From the NCBI GenBank assembly GCA_017536625.1, contig JAFXGY010000040.1, positions 1 to 58,982 of the forward strand: a stretch of DNA of 58,982 bases, read 5' to 3'. The notes under the pieces are model-generated. The model searched no databases, was not told the DNA's origin, and saw nothing but the letters and a program-made list of their open reading frames with translations. Every line of letters starts with the position of its first letter. Position 1 is the stretch's first letter. Of this stretch, positions 30,407 through 38,874 are shown piece by piece. This DNA is from Oscillospiraceae bacterium. GTDB lineage: Bacteria; Bacillota; Clostridia; Oscillospirales; Ruminococcaceae. Both the position numbers and the translations under genes were made by a program.

Positions 30407-32329
30407 GTGATACCGAAGGTTTATTCCTCCGATGATTTCGAATCAAAATTCACTTATTCCGGCGATGACCTTGGAGCAAGATGGTCGCCGGAAAAAACAG
30501 CTTTTCGCCTTTGGGCGCCAACTGCATCAAAAGCAGGTTTAAGGCTTTATAAAAGCGGAAATATAAACGAAAAATCGCCCTATCTTGAAATCCCGATGAA
30601 AGAGGATATAAAAGGAACCTGGGTTGCTGAAGTTTCCGGCAACCTTAACGGCGCTTTTTATACCTTTTTTGTGATTATCGACGGAGAAGAAAGAGAAGCC
30701 TGCGACCCTTATGCAAGGGCAGTGGGCCTTAACGGCGAAAGAGCCATGGTAATCGACCTTTCCGCAACAAATCCCGAAGGATGGGAAAACGATGAAGGCG
30801 TTTTTTATGATAAATGCATAACCGATGCGGTTATTTATGAAATGCATGTGCGCGACCTTTCTTCCGATGAAAATTCCGGAATAGAGCATAAGGGAAAATT
30901 CCTTGGAGTCTGCGAAAGCGGAAGAAAAACCCCCGGCGGAAAATCCACCGGAATGGACCATATAAAAGAACTTGGCATTACCCACGTTCATCTTCTTCCA
31001 AGCTTCGATTACGGAAGTGTCGATGAATCAAAGCCGGATGGTGAACAGTATAACTGGGGATATGACCCCATGAACTTCAATGTTCCGGAAGGAAGCTATG
31101 CAACCTCTGCCGAAGACGGTGCCGTGCGCATAAAAGAAATGAAGCAGATGGTAAAAACTCTTCATGAAAATAAACTCGGCGTAGTAATGGATATGGTTTA
31201 TAACCATGTGTATAAAACGGAAGAATTTTGTCTTAATAAGCTGGTTCCCGGATATTTCAGCAGAACGGACGAAAACGGAAAATATTCTGCCGGTTCCGGC
31301 TGCGGAAACGACACCGCTTCCGAAAGAAGCATGGTGAAAAAATATATCGTCGATTCCGTGAAATATTGGGCGGATGAATATCATATCGATGGCTTCCGCT
31401 TCGATCTTTCTGGGCTTCTTGATGTTGCGACCATGAACGAAATAACAAGGGTCGTTCATGGGGAACACCCCAACATCATTTTTTACTGCGAAGGCTGGAT
31501 GATGGATACCCACGTCACAAAGCCCATAGTGGAACTTGCGCATCAATATAATTCAGAAAAAATGCCGGGATGTTCCTTCTTCAGCGATACCGTTCGTGAT
31601 GCCCTCCGGGGAAGATCTTTCGGTGAAGAAGGAAGCGGATTCATAACCGGGGGAGGTTTTGAATCGGTTCTCAAAAAATGCTTCTTCGGAATGCCGGATT
31701 GGTGCAAAAACCCGGCAAAGAGCATAAACTATGTTTCCTGCCACGATGGTCTTACCCTTTTCGATAAAATCGGGGCTGCCGTTCCGGATGCGGATTTTGC
31801 CGAAAAAGTAAAGCGCAATAACCTTGCCGCAGCTTTTTATATCCTTGCCCAAGGGGTTCCGCTTATGCTTGCCGGGGAAGAAATGCTTAGGGTAAAGCAT
31901 CACCCGGACGGCAAAGCCGAACACAACAGCTATAACTGCCCGGATGAGCTGAACAGCATCAAATGGCTTGACCTTGAAAAACCGGAATACGGAAAGGTGT
32001 TCGATTATTACAAAGGCCTTATCGCCTTCAGAAAGGCACATGGTGCTCTTCGTCTTCGCAATGCTCAGGACGTTTGTTCCCATATAACGATTATCGAGGA
32101 TACAAAGCCGAACACCCTTGCTTTCCATATCTGGGGCAACATAAACGGTGAAACCGCCGAGGCAATTTACGTTATTTATAACGCGAACAAAACTGAAGAG
32201 GAATTCGAACTTCCCATAGGAAACTGGCATATCTGCATTGACGGTGAAACCGCCGGAACGGATATTCTTTATTCCGTCGAAGGAAAGATAACTGTTCCTG
32301 CTCTTTCGGCGGTTGTTATGATAAAATAA
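30407..32329 (+). CDS. pulA: Type I pullulanase
   Basis: This glycoside hydrolase family 13 enzyme debranches alpha-1,6 linkages in pullulan, glycogen and starch. The 640-residue product has an N-terminal carbohydrate-associated domain (RLWAPTASKAGLRLY) and the barrel with YNWGYDPMNFNVPEGSYAT, the pullulanase signature, DMVYNHVYKTEEF, DGFRFDLSG with the catalytic Asp, and FYCEGWMMD with the acid/base Glu. No signal peptide is present, so it acts inside the cell on glycogen or imported dextrins. The likely start is the GTG at 30407 after AGCGAGG; a TTG at 30386 is also in frame. Confidence 0.94.
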   Translation: MIPKVYSSDDFESKFTYSGDDLGARWSPEKTAFRLWAPTASKAGLRLYKSGNINEKSPYLEIPMKEDIKGTWVAEVSGNLNGAFYTFFVIIDGEEREACDPYARAVGLNGERAMVIDLSATNPEGWENDEGVFYDKCITDAVIYEMHVRDLSSDENSGIEHKGKFLGVCESGRKTPGGKSTGMDHIKELGITHVHLLPSFDYGSVDESKPDGEQYNWGYDPMNFNVPEGSYATSAEDGAVRIKEMKQMVKTLHENKLGVVMDMVYNHVYKTEEFCLNKLVPGYFSRTDENGKYSAGSGCGNDTASERSMVKKYIVDSVKYWADEYHIDGFRFDLSGLLDVATMNEITRVVHGEHPNIIFYCEGWMMDTHVTKPIVELAHQYNSEKMPGCSFFSDTVRDALRGRSFGEEGSGFITGGGFESVLKKCFFGMPDWCKNPAKSINYVSCHDGLTLFDKIGAAVPDADFAEKVKRNNLAAAFYILAQGVPLMLAGEEMLRVKHHPDGKAEHNSYNCPDELNSIKWLDLEKPEYGKVFDYYKGLIAFRKAHGALRLRNAQDVCSHITIIEDTKPNTLAFHIWGNINGETAEAIYVIYNANKTEEEFELPIGNWHICIDGETAGTDILYSVEGKITVPALSAVVMIK

Positions 32330-32330
32330 G

Positions 32331-32366
32331 AAAAATCCCTTTGCCGAAAAAGGCAAAGGGATTTTT
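32331..32366. terminator. Bidirectional terminator after pulA
   Basis: AAAAATCCCTTTGCC and GGCAAAGGGATTTTT form a perfect stem with A and T runs between convergent genes. Confidence 0.9.
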
Positions 32367-32396
32367 AATTATTGCGGTAAAAAATTTTTTGGAGTT

Positions 32397-33311
32397 TTAT
32401 AAACCCGCTTTTTCGAAAAATTCTTTTGTTTTGTTTTCATATCTTTCCGTATGAAGAATATAGCTGAAGCCGTGCGCGGCATCCGGAAAAGTTTCAAGAG
32501 TGACCATCTTCGGGTTTGCGGCTTTGATTTTTCTGCTCATATCGCAGGGAACAAAATCATCCGCTTCACCATGAAGAATAAGGATCGGCACTTTCGTATT
32601 TTTAACTGCTTCTTCTGCACCGCCGGAAAGACGCAGATTTCCGAAAAGAAGGGCACCAAGCCTTATAAGGGGCATTCCGATAAATGGCGGAATGCCGGTT
32701 TTTGCACATTCCTTGCTGATGATTTCTTCCGGGGAAGAATATGGGCAGTCCGCAACGATGCATTTAACATTTTCGGGAAGCTCCAGCCCCGAAGCCATAA
32801 GAACCGTTGCGCCCCCCATAGAAACGCCTGAAAGCACGATCGGAATATCACCGAAGCGTTCCAAAGCGTAATTAATCCAGGAAAGGCAGTCGTATTTTTC
32901 TTTTATGCCGAAGCAGATGGTTTTGCCTTCGCTTTTTCCGTGAGCGCGCTGATCGACCACAAGGGTGTTCTGTCCCAAATTTCGGGCAAGCTTGTTGCCG
33001 CCGCAAAAATCCCTTATGGCTGTGCCTTTATAGCCGTGGAATTCGATCTGGAGCGGAGCACCGTTTGCAACGTGATAATATCTTGCGGCAAGCCGAAGTC
33101 CATCGAAGGAGGTTATATAAACCTGTTCAAAAGGAAGAGCATCGAAATCTTTAATAAGACCAAGCATATAATCCCTTCCGGCGGAATATTGTGGGCTGTT
33201 CGGAACGTTGAAAATATTTTCCTTACGTTTTGGGGAATGATAGAACGCCCTTCGGTATGCAAGATATGAAGAAAGCAGGATAATCAGAATAAGAATAATA
33301 AAAATCGCCAT
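32397..33311 (-). CDS. Membrane-anchored alpha/beta hydrolase
   Basis: The 304-residue product has one N-terminal membrane helix and an alpha/beta hydrolase fold. The oxyanion region is EFHGYKGTA, the nucleophile elbow is LSGVSMGGA, the acid is in LILHGEADDFVP, and the histidine is in PDAAHGFSY. This matches the YqkD/BAAT-like serine hydrolase group often annotated as dipeptidyl or lipase-like. The substrate is unknown. The ATG at 33311 has AAAAGG correctly spaced, whereas a TTG five codons upstream would overlap that site. Confidence 0.88.
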   Translation of the reverse strand: MAIFIILILIILLSSYLAYRRAFYHSPKRKENIFNVPNSPQYSAGRDYMLGLIKDFDALPFEQVYITSFDGLRLAARYYHVANGAPLQIEFHGYKGTAIRDFCGGNKLARNLGQNTLVVDQRAHGKSEGKTICFGIKEKYDCLSWINYALERFGDIPIVLSGVSMGGATVLMASGLELPENVKCIVADCPYSSPEEIISKECAKTGIPPFIGMPLIRLGALLFGNLRLSGGAEEAVKNTKVPILILHGEADDFVPCDMSRKIKAANPKMVTLETFPDAAHGFSYILHTERYENKTKEFFEKAGL

Positions 33312-33452
33312 TTTTCGCCTTTTCAAAGATGTTTTTTTCTATTATACCACCGTTTTTTCAAAATAAATAAAAAATCGGAAAAACCACGCAACAAAAACGG
33401 AAAAATATGTTACTATTATAGTGTAATGATTCAAAAAAAGGGGGATTTTTTT

Positions 33453-34178
33453 ATGAAAAAAGCGGTTTCGGTTTTTCTTTTTCTGGTTTTGATAATCTCT
33501 TTCGGAATTCCGGCCTTAGGAGCGGAAATGCAGGTTTTTCTGTATGCTCCGGAAGAGGAAATCCTTGCTATGCTTGAAAACAGCGAAAGCTATCTTGTGA
33601 AATCCCTCGAAGCGGATAATATATCGATCGATGCAAAAAAGGTTATGCCGGTTTTCCATGCAAATTTTTCGGAATATGCCGAAAAGGGAGTTTTGAAATA
33701 TGAGCAGGATCACGTTGACGGAAAACCGCTTTATGCCTGTGACGTTTTTGATAAAAACGGGAAGCACGCGGGCTATATCACCTTCACGAAAGATGATCTT
33801 ATGATGTTTGCGCCGAAGGAAAGCGGCGGAGGAACAAGCATCGATTATTCCGCCGCGCTCAATGCGGCAGGCGTTGAAAACTGCATTTTTGCAAGACTTA
33901 TGTGGCTTGAAGGAGCAGGATATGTTTTTTACGCGGAAGAAACAAACGGCGAATATCTTGTAAGATCTTATATAAAAGGTTCAAACGAAGATTTGTTTTC
34001 CGGAAAGAGGAAAGTGAGCGTTTCGGAAGCTTTTTCCTTTGTCCAAAAAAGCTCTGTGGAATCGGTAAAGGATGTTCCTGCTTTTGTGCCGAACGAAAAC
34101 CCTCCGACCGGTGCGGCTGTTCCGTTTGCTGTTTTTGCGATGATTGCTTTTTCCGCCGCATTGAGCGGTAAAAAATAA
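33453..34178 (+). CDS. Secreted protein with a sortase-like NPPTG cell-wall signal
   Basis: The 241-residue product has a signal peptide (ending GIPALGA), a soluble domain of unknown family with KPLYACDVFDKNGKHAGYI, and a C-terminus ENPPTG followed by a hydrophobic helix and GKK. This is the order of a sortase sorting signal (NPxTG, helix, positive tail), so it is probably wall-anchored. The helix is short and no sortase gene is in the window. AAAGGGGG precedes the ATG. Confidence 0.7.
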   Translation: MKKAVSVFLFLVLIISFGIPALGAEMQVFLYAPEEEILAMLENSESYLVKSLEADNISIDAKKVMPVFHANFSEYAEKGVLKYEQDHVDGKPLYACDVFDKNGKHAGYITFTKDDLMMFAPKESGGGTSIDYSAALNAAGVENCIFARLMWLEGAGYVFYAEETNGEYLVRSYIKGSNEDLFSGKRKVSVSEAFSFVQKSSVESVKDVPAFVPNENPPTGAAVPFAVFAMIAFSAALSGKK

Positions 34179-34226
34179 ATCTTTATTAATCCGCCTGCAA
34201 CATCGGTAATAATTAGTCTGAACCAT

Positions 34227-34259
34227 AAAAAAACCGCCGTCCATCGGACGGCGGTTTTG
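34227..34259. terminator. Terminator between convergent genes
   Basis: AAACCGCCGTCC and GGACGGCGGTTT pair around ATC. T7 follows on the minus strand and TTTT on the plus strand. Confidence 0.87.
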
Positions 34260-34272
34260 CTATGCATAAAAA

Positions 34273-34803
34273 TTATTCTTCGTCTTCAAGTCTTCCAAGG
34301 GCGCGCATTACTTTATCATAAGCGGCTTTGGTATTGAAATCGAAGCAAACCATAGAAACTTCTTCAAGGCAGGTATCCTGCTCGAGATATTCAAGAATGG
34401 TGTTGATTGCAATTTCTGCTGCTTTTGCAAGGGGGAAGCGATATGCGCCGGTGGAAATGGAGGGGAATGCTACGGTTTTGCAGTTATATTCAACAGCAAG
34501 ATCAAGAGATTTGATGTAGCACTGGCGGAGAAGTTCCGCTTCGTTGGTAAGACCGTTGTTCCAAACGGGGCCGACGGTATGGATGATATATTTTGCGTCG
34601 AGCTTGAATCCGGGAGTGATAACAGCATCGCCGGTTTTGCAGCCACCGATTCTTCTGCAGCAGCTGAGGAGTTCGGCGCCTGCTGCTCTGTGGATGGCGC
34701 CGTCAACACCGTCGCCGCCAAGAAGGCTGGTGTTTGCTGCGTTTACGATTGCGTCAACTTTCATATTGACGATATTGCCTTTAACAACGGAAAAATTGGT
34801 CAT
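34273..34803 (-). CDS. Macro-domain ADP-ribose hydrolase
   Basis: The 176-residue single macro domain has VDAIVNAANTSLLGGDGVDGAIHRAAG, shown here in its two parts VDAIVNAANTSLLGG and GVDGAIHRAAG, then YIIHTVGPVW and FPSISTGAYRFPLAKAA. These are the ADP-ribose-binding loops of the MacroD/YmdB group, which remove O-acetyl-ADP-ribose or mono-ADP-ribose from proteins. The catalytic asparagine and aspartate loop are intact. No sirtuin or ADP-ribosyltransferase gene is adjacent. Confidence 0.94.
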   Translation of the reverse strand: MTNFSVVKGNIVNMKVDAIVNAANTSLLGGDGVDGAIHRAAGAELLSCCRRIGGCKTGDAVITPGFKLDAKYIIHTVGPVWNNGLTNEAELLRQCYIKSLDLAVEYNCKTVAFPSISTGAYRFPLAKAAEIAINTILEYLEQDTCLEEVSMVCFDFNTKAAYDKVMRALGRLEDEE

Positions 34804-34827
34804 TTGAGAATCTGTCCTTTCTTTTTA

Positions 34828-35202
34828 TCAAAGCTCGCCATCCAGATCGCCGTCAACGTCTGCATCGATATTAAGCGTGTTGATCGTTCTTCTCTTCAAG
34901 CGCTGTTCTTCGGAACATTCAACGATGAAGTCCTTTATGGTTTTGGCGTTTTTAATGTTTTTCAAAACAAGCTGCCCATGTGTAACGTCGCTCGTTTTGC
35001 AGATAACAGTAGCAATTCCGAATACCCTTTGAAGAAGAGAAACGGAAAGAACAGTATCCTGGATTTTGTACATATAACAGTCATTTTCGACTCTTGTGAA
35101 AAGACCGGAATTAATGGTAATCTGCTCTTCGGTGATGGTGTACTTTGTAAAAGTGAACGGAAGACCGAAGAAGAGCCATCTTTTTCTTTCAATGAATGCC
35201 AT
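34828..35202 (-). CDS. PH-domain protein
   Basis: The 124-residue product from the chosen start is a single bacterial PH domain: WLFFGLPFTFTKYTITEEQI, GLFTRVENDCYMYKIQDTVL and LLQRVFGIATVICKTSD. The ERxxxYKIQD-like strand is a bPH2 signature. The C-terminus ends in an acidic tail (NIDADVDGDLDGEL). Upstream in-frame starts exist, but AAAGGGTGG is spaced only for the ATG at 35202. It follows the macro-domain gene's promoter region on the same strand and may form one transcript with it. Confidence 0.8.
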   Translation of the reverse strand: MAFIERKRWLFFGLPFTFTKYTITEEQITINSGLFTRVENDCYMYKIQDTVLSVSLLQRVFGIATVICKTSDVTHGQLVLKNIKNAKTIKDFIVECSEEQRLKRRTINTLNIDADVDGDLDGEL

Positions 35203-35267
35203 AAAAAACACCACCCTTTCTATCATATTATAACATCTTTTGGGCAAATATCAAGGCTTTTCGGGCT

Positions 35268-37301
35268 TTATAAAAAGAGTTTTGACATTATATTTATAAA
35301 AAAGCAGAGCGAAAGCCCGGTTATAAGCGGAACGACAGTGGAAAGAAGAACCCACTTGATGCTTTTTGTTTCTTTTTGTATTGTAATAAGGGTGGTTGCG
35401 CAGGGCCAGTGGAAAAGAAAGAATATGGCTGTGCAAAGCGCGGTAATTCCGCTGAATCCGTTTGCGGAAAAAAGCGCAGCAGTTTTTGCCATGGAGCCAA
35501 GTTCCGAAAGTTCTCCGCCGGCATATCCCATTGCCATTATGGGAAGGGCAATTTCGTTTGCGGGGAAGGAAAGAAGAAAGCCGCAGAAAATCGTTCCGTC
35601 AAGCCCGAAAATCTTTGCAAAGGGGTCAAAAGCGGCGGAAAGAATTCCGAGCACCGTTCTGCCATCAATAATAATATTTGAGCACAGCCAGATTATTATC
35701 CCGGCGGGAACAGCGACGATTATTGCCCGCCAAAGGATTTTAAGAGTTCTGTCAAAGATGGAACGGATGATTACTTTGCCAAAATCGGGCATTCTGTATG
35801 GCGGAAGTTCAAGGGTGAATCCGGTCGGAACACCTTTCAGAACGGTTTTTGAAAGAATTTTTGATACAATAAAAGTCATGAGCACGGAAAAAGCAACCGC
35901 AAGAGTAAGAATTGCAGCTCCGAGCACGGACGAATCCGTGAAAAACATTGAAGTAAGCGCAATTATCGCCGGAAGCCTTCCGTTGCAGGGCATAAAGCTG
36001 TTTGTGATTATGGAAATCAGCCTTTCCCTTGGGGAATCGATTATTCTTGCGCCGGTTACGCCAACAGCTCCGCAGCCAAGCCCCATGCACATTGTAAGAG
36101 CCTGTTTTCCGCATGCTCCTGCGGATTTAAAGCCTCTGTCAAGGTTGAAAGCCACCCTCGGAAGATAGCCGATATCCTCCAGAATTGTGAAAAGCGGAAA
36201 GAAAATCGCCATTGGCGGAAGCATCACCGCCACCACCCAGCCAAGGACTTTCCATACCCCGTCAACGAGCAGACTTTTGAGCACCAAAGGAGCATTGGCG
36301 GCGGAAAGCAAAGCTTCGAGCCATGTTCCAACCTTTTCAAATGCAAGCGAAAGCCACGCGGAAGGATAGTTTGCGCCGGAAACGGTTATCCAGAAGATAA
36401 AACCGAAAAGCAGAAGCATGATGGGAATTCCAAGGAGCCTTCCGGTGAGCACGGAATCTATTCTGTCATCTTTCAAGCGGTGCTCGCTTCTGCTCGCCGA
36501 TACTGCCGAAAGGCAGATTTCTTCTGCGCGGAAAACATTGCAGGATGCAATTTTTGCCGCAATATCTTCTTCTGCAATACCTTCATCTGCAAGATGAAGG
36601 ATGGCTTTTTCCCTTTCTGATGCGGTTTTTTCGCCGTGGCCGAAGCACTTTTCAAGTTCCAAGGCAAAGCCGTGCTCGTTTTCGAGCACCCTGAGCACGG
36701 GAAAAACCGTTTTGAATCCGAAATCTTCGAAAACAGCGGGGGCAAGTGCTTTTATTGCATTTTCAAGGGCTTTCGGGTATCTTATCGGAATAAATTCCGG
36801 TGCCGGTTCTTCCAGAAGTTTAAGCATGGCGGCTTTAAGCTCTTCGATTCCTTCACCCTTTGCGGCGGAAATTCCGATTGCGGGAAGTCCGGTTTCTTCT
36901 GAAAGAGCCTTGATATCAATTTTTATTCCTTTTTTCTCAGCATCGTCAAGCATATTTACGCAAAGAAGCGTTTTTGGAATAAGCTGGGCAGTCTGCAGTG
37001 CAAAAATAAGACCGCGTTCAAGGCAGCAGGCATCGCAAAGGATAACGGCACCGTCAAATTCTTCGAAGCAAAGAAAATTCCTTGTAATTTCCTCCTCGGC
37101 GGAATCGGTTATCAGGGAATATGTACCCGGAAGATCGATCAGCTCGATTTCTTTTCCGCCGGCTTTGAATCTTCCTTTTGCGGTGCCGACTGTTTTTCCG
37201 CTCCAGTTGCCGGTGTGCTGCTTCATGCCGGTAAGGGAATTGAAAAGGGTGCTTTTACCAACATTCGGATTTCCCGCAAGAACGATTTTTCCGTATATCA
37301 T
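35268..37301 (-). CDS. feoB: Ferrous iron transporter FeoB
   Basis: The 677-residue product has an N-terminal G domain with GNPNVGKST at residues 10-18, DLPGTYSL (G3) and a G4-like NMLDD, a helical linker, and a polytopic membrane domain with two Gate repeats (CGxxxPAI-like NGRLPAIIALTSMF). FeoB imports Fe(II) under anoxic conditions. It overlaps feoA by four bases. FeoC is absent, as in most Firmicutes. Confidence 0.96.
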   Translation of the reverse strand: MIYGKIVLAGNPNVGKSTLFNSLTGMKQHTGNWSGKTVGTAKGRFKAGGKEIELIDLPGTYSLITDSAEEEITRNFLCFEEFDGAVILCDACCLERGLIFALQTAQLIPKTLLCVNMLDDAEKKGIKIDIKALSEETGLPAIGISAAKGEGIEELKAAMLKLLEEPAPEFIPIRYPKALENAIKALAPAVFEDFGFKTVFPVLRVLENEHGFALELEKCFGHGEKTASEREKAILHLADEGIAEEDIAAKIASCNVFRAEEICLSAVSASRSEHRLKDDRIDSVLTGRLLGIPIMLLLFGFIFWITVSGANYPSAWLSLAFEKVGTWLEALLSAANAPLVLKSLLVDGVWKVLGWVVAVMLPPMAIFFPLFTILEDIGYLPRVAFNLDRGFKSAGACGKQALTMCMGLGCGAVGVTGARIIDSPRERLISIITNSFMPCNGRLPAIIALTSMFFTDSSVLGAAILTLAVAFSVLMTFIVSKILSKTVLKGVPTGFTLELPPYRMPDFGKVIIRSIFDRTLKILWRAIIVAVPAGIIIWLCSNIIIDGRTVLGILSAAFDPFAKIFGLDGTIFCGFLLSFPANEIALPIMAMGYAGGELSELGSMAKTAALFSANGFSGITALCTAIFFLFHWPCATTLITIQKETKSIKWVLLSTVVPLITGLSLCFFINIMSKLFL

Positions 37302-37534
37302 GGAATTTTCACCCCCAAAATTCCGGAAGAATCCTCGCTCCGAAGGGCAATTACCGACCCGCGGACCAGGAATGCCTTCGGGTCACCAAAGGGGCTTATC
37401 CTTACGCACCGAACTTCCGTGCCCTCCACAAAACCCATATCCATCAGCCTTTGGCGAAGCTTTTCGCATGTTTTTATTTCCCGGATCACTGCTTTTTCTC
37501 CTTTTTTTATATCGGAAAGCGGAATCAGCCGCAT
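37298..37534 (-). CDS. feoA: FeoA, SH3-like regulator of FeoB
   Basis: The 78-residue SH3-like protein begins MRLIPLSDIKKGEKAVIREI and has LRQRLMDMGFVEGTEVR and RGSVIALRSED, the usual FeoA features. GGGAGAG lies five bases before the ATG at 37534; an upstream in-frame start adds 14 unconserved residues. It overlaps feoB by four bases. Confidence 0.94.
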   Translation of the reverse strand: MRLIPLSDIKKGEKAVIREIKTCEKLRQRLMDMGFVEGTEVRCVRISPFGDPKAFLVRGSVIALRSEDSSGILGVKIP

Positions 37535-37715
37535 AAAATCTCTCCCTTGTTTTTTTATTGGTTTTACCCTTACCAAAATATGAAAAAAGCGGACTGCGGG
37601 TTAAATTTAAACAATTATTGAGATTTTATATTCAGTTTGTTCGCAATTTCCGATGACTTTTGCAGTAAAATATAGTAAAATAAATATGTAATATTTTTAT
37701 GGAGGAGGCTTTTTT

Positions 37716-38093
37716 ATGGCATTTCTTGATAAAATAAATGATTTTGCAAAGGTAGCGACCGAAAAAACCAATAACGCGATAGAAAGCACAAGGCTTTCAG
37801 TAAAAATCGAAGGCGAACAGCGCACCATTGATGCAATCATCAAAAAAATCGGCGAATATTATGTGGCAAAAATCGATTCGGGAGAAATCCTTGAAGAGGA
37901 AGTTATGTCCATGTATGAAGGAATCCTTTCCGGAAGGGAAAAAATTGAAGAACTCCGTACGGAGATAGAAAGCCTTAAATCGCCGAAGGAAGTTCCCGCA
38001 GAGGATGAACCCGCAAAGAAAATCTGCAAAAACTGCGGAAAAGAAATTGATGCATCCGCAAAATTCTGCCTTAACTGCGGTACACAGCAATAA
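37716..38093 (+). CDS. Coiled-coil protein with C-terminal zinc ribbon
   Basis: The 125-residue product has a helical N-terminal part (residues 1-90, MAFLDKINDFAKVATEKTNN) likely to form a coiled coil, and a C-terminal zinc ribbon CKNCGKEIDASAKFCLNCGT. This pattern is common in clostridial zinc-ribbon proteins of unknown function. GGAGGAGG precedes the ATG. It is a single gene. Confidence 0.85.
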   Translation: MAFLDKINDFAKVATEKTNNAIESTRLSVKIEGEQRTIDAIIKKIGEYYVAKIDSGEILEEEVMSMYEGILSGREKIEELRTEIESLKSPKEVPAEDEPAKKICKNCGKEIDASAKFCLNCGTQQ

Positions 38094-38172
38094 AGAACCG
38101 GCTTTATATTGACAAATGGGAATTTTCAATGCAAAATATATTTTGTAAAAAACTTTTACGGAGGATGAAATT

Positions 38173-38733
38173 ATGAGAAAAAATTTCGGCGCAAAGCCAA
38201 TGGTATATCCCATGCCCGTATTCATTCTTGCGGCTTATGATGAAAACGGCGTTCCGGACGCAATGAACGCCGCCTGGGGTGGAATCTGCGGAAGCGATGA
38301 GATTTGCATGGCCATAAGCCCGAACCACAAAACCACCAAAAACTTCCTCGCAACCGGTGCTTTCACCGTCAGCATGGCGGATGCGGAGCACGTAGTTGCA
38401 TGCGATTACGTCGGGGTTGAATCCGCAAACAAAGTTCCGGATAAATTTGAAAAAGCGGGCTTCCACGCCACCAAATCCGAATTTGTGAACGCTCCGATTA
38501 TCGATGAACTTCCCATGGCGCTGGAATGCGAAGTGAAAAGCTATGACCCGGAAAGCCATATTCTCATCGGAAAAATCATCAATATCTGCGCGGATGAGAA
38601 AATTCTTAACGAGAACGGAAAAATCGACCCGGCGAAGCTTCGCCCCATTACTTTTGACGCGGCAAACAGTAAATATATCGCCCTTGGCGAAATTGTCGGC
38701 AACGCCTTCAGCGACGGCAACGCACTTAAATAA
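38173..38733 (+). CDS. Flavin reductase-like FMN-binding split-barrel protein
   Basis: The 186-residue product has MVYPMPVFILAAYDENG at the N-terminus, a NAAWGGICGSDEICMAIS strand pair, and HKTTKNFLATGAFTVSMA. This is the flavoredoxin/flavin reductase family seen in anaerobes, which binds FMN in a split barrel. The substrate is unknown. The ATG has ACGGAGG upstream. Confidence 0.92.
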   Translation: MRKNFGAKPMVYPMPVFILAAYDENGVPDAMNAAWGGICGSDEICMAISPNHKTTKNFLATGAFTVSMADAEHVVACDYVGVESANKVPDKFEKAGFHATKSEFVNAPIIDELPMALECEVKSYDPESHILIGKIINICADEKILNENGKIDPAKLRPITFDAANSKYIALGEIVGNAFSDGNALK

Positions 38734-38745
38734 TTTTAACAAAGC

Positions 38746-38776
38746 AAAAAAGGCACCTGATGGTGCCTTTTTCTTT
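38746..38776 (+). terminator. Terminator of the flavin reductase gene
   Basis: AAAAAGGCACC and GGTGCCTTTTT pair around TGAT. Confidence 0.85.
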
Positions 38777-38874
38777 GCAATTTTTGAAAAAATCAAAAGC
38801 TATGCAGCCGGCATATTGTTTTTTGCGTTTTAAAGGAGTAGTATGTAATTATCAAATCCGAAAAGAGTGATAAA

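Noticed and set aside
34579-36168. Plus-strand open frame of over 500 codons across the macro-domain, PH-domain and feoB genes
   Set aside because: It spans three confidently assigned minus-strand genes and has no homology-like motifs.
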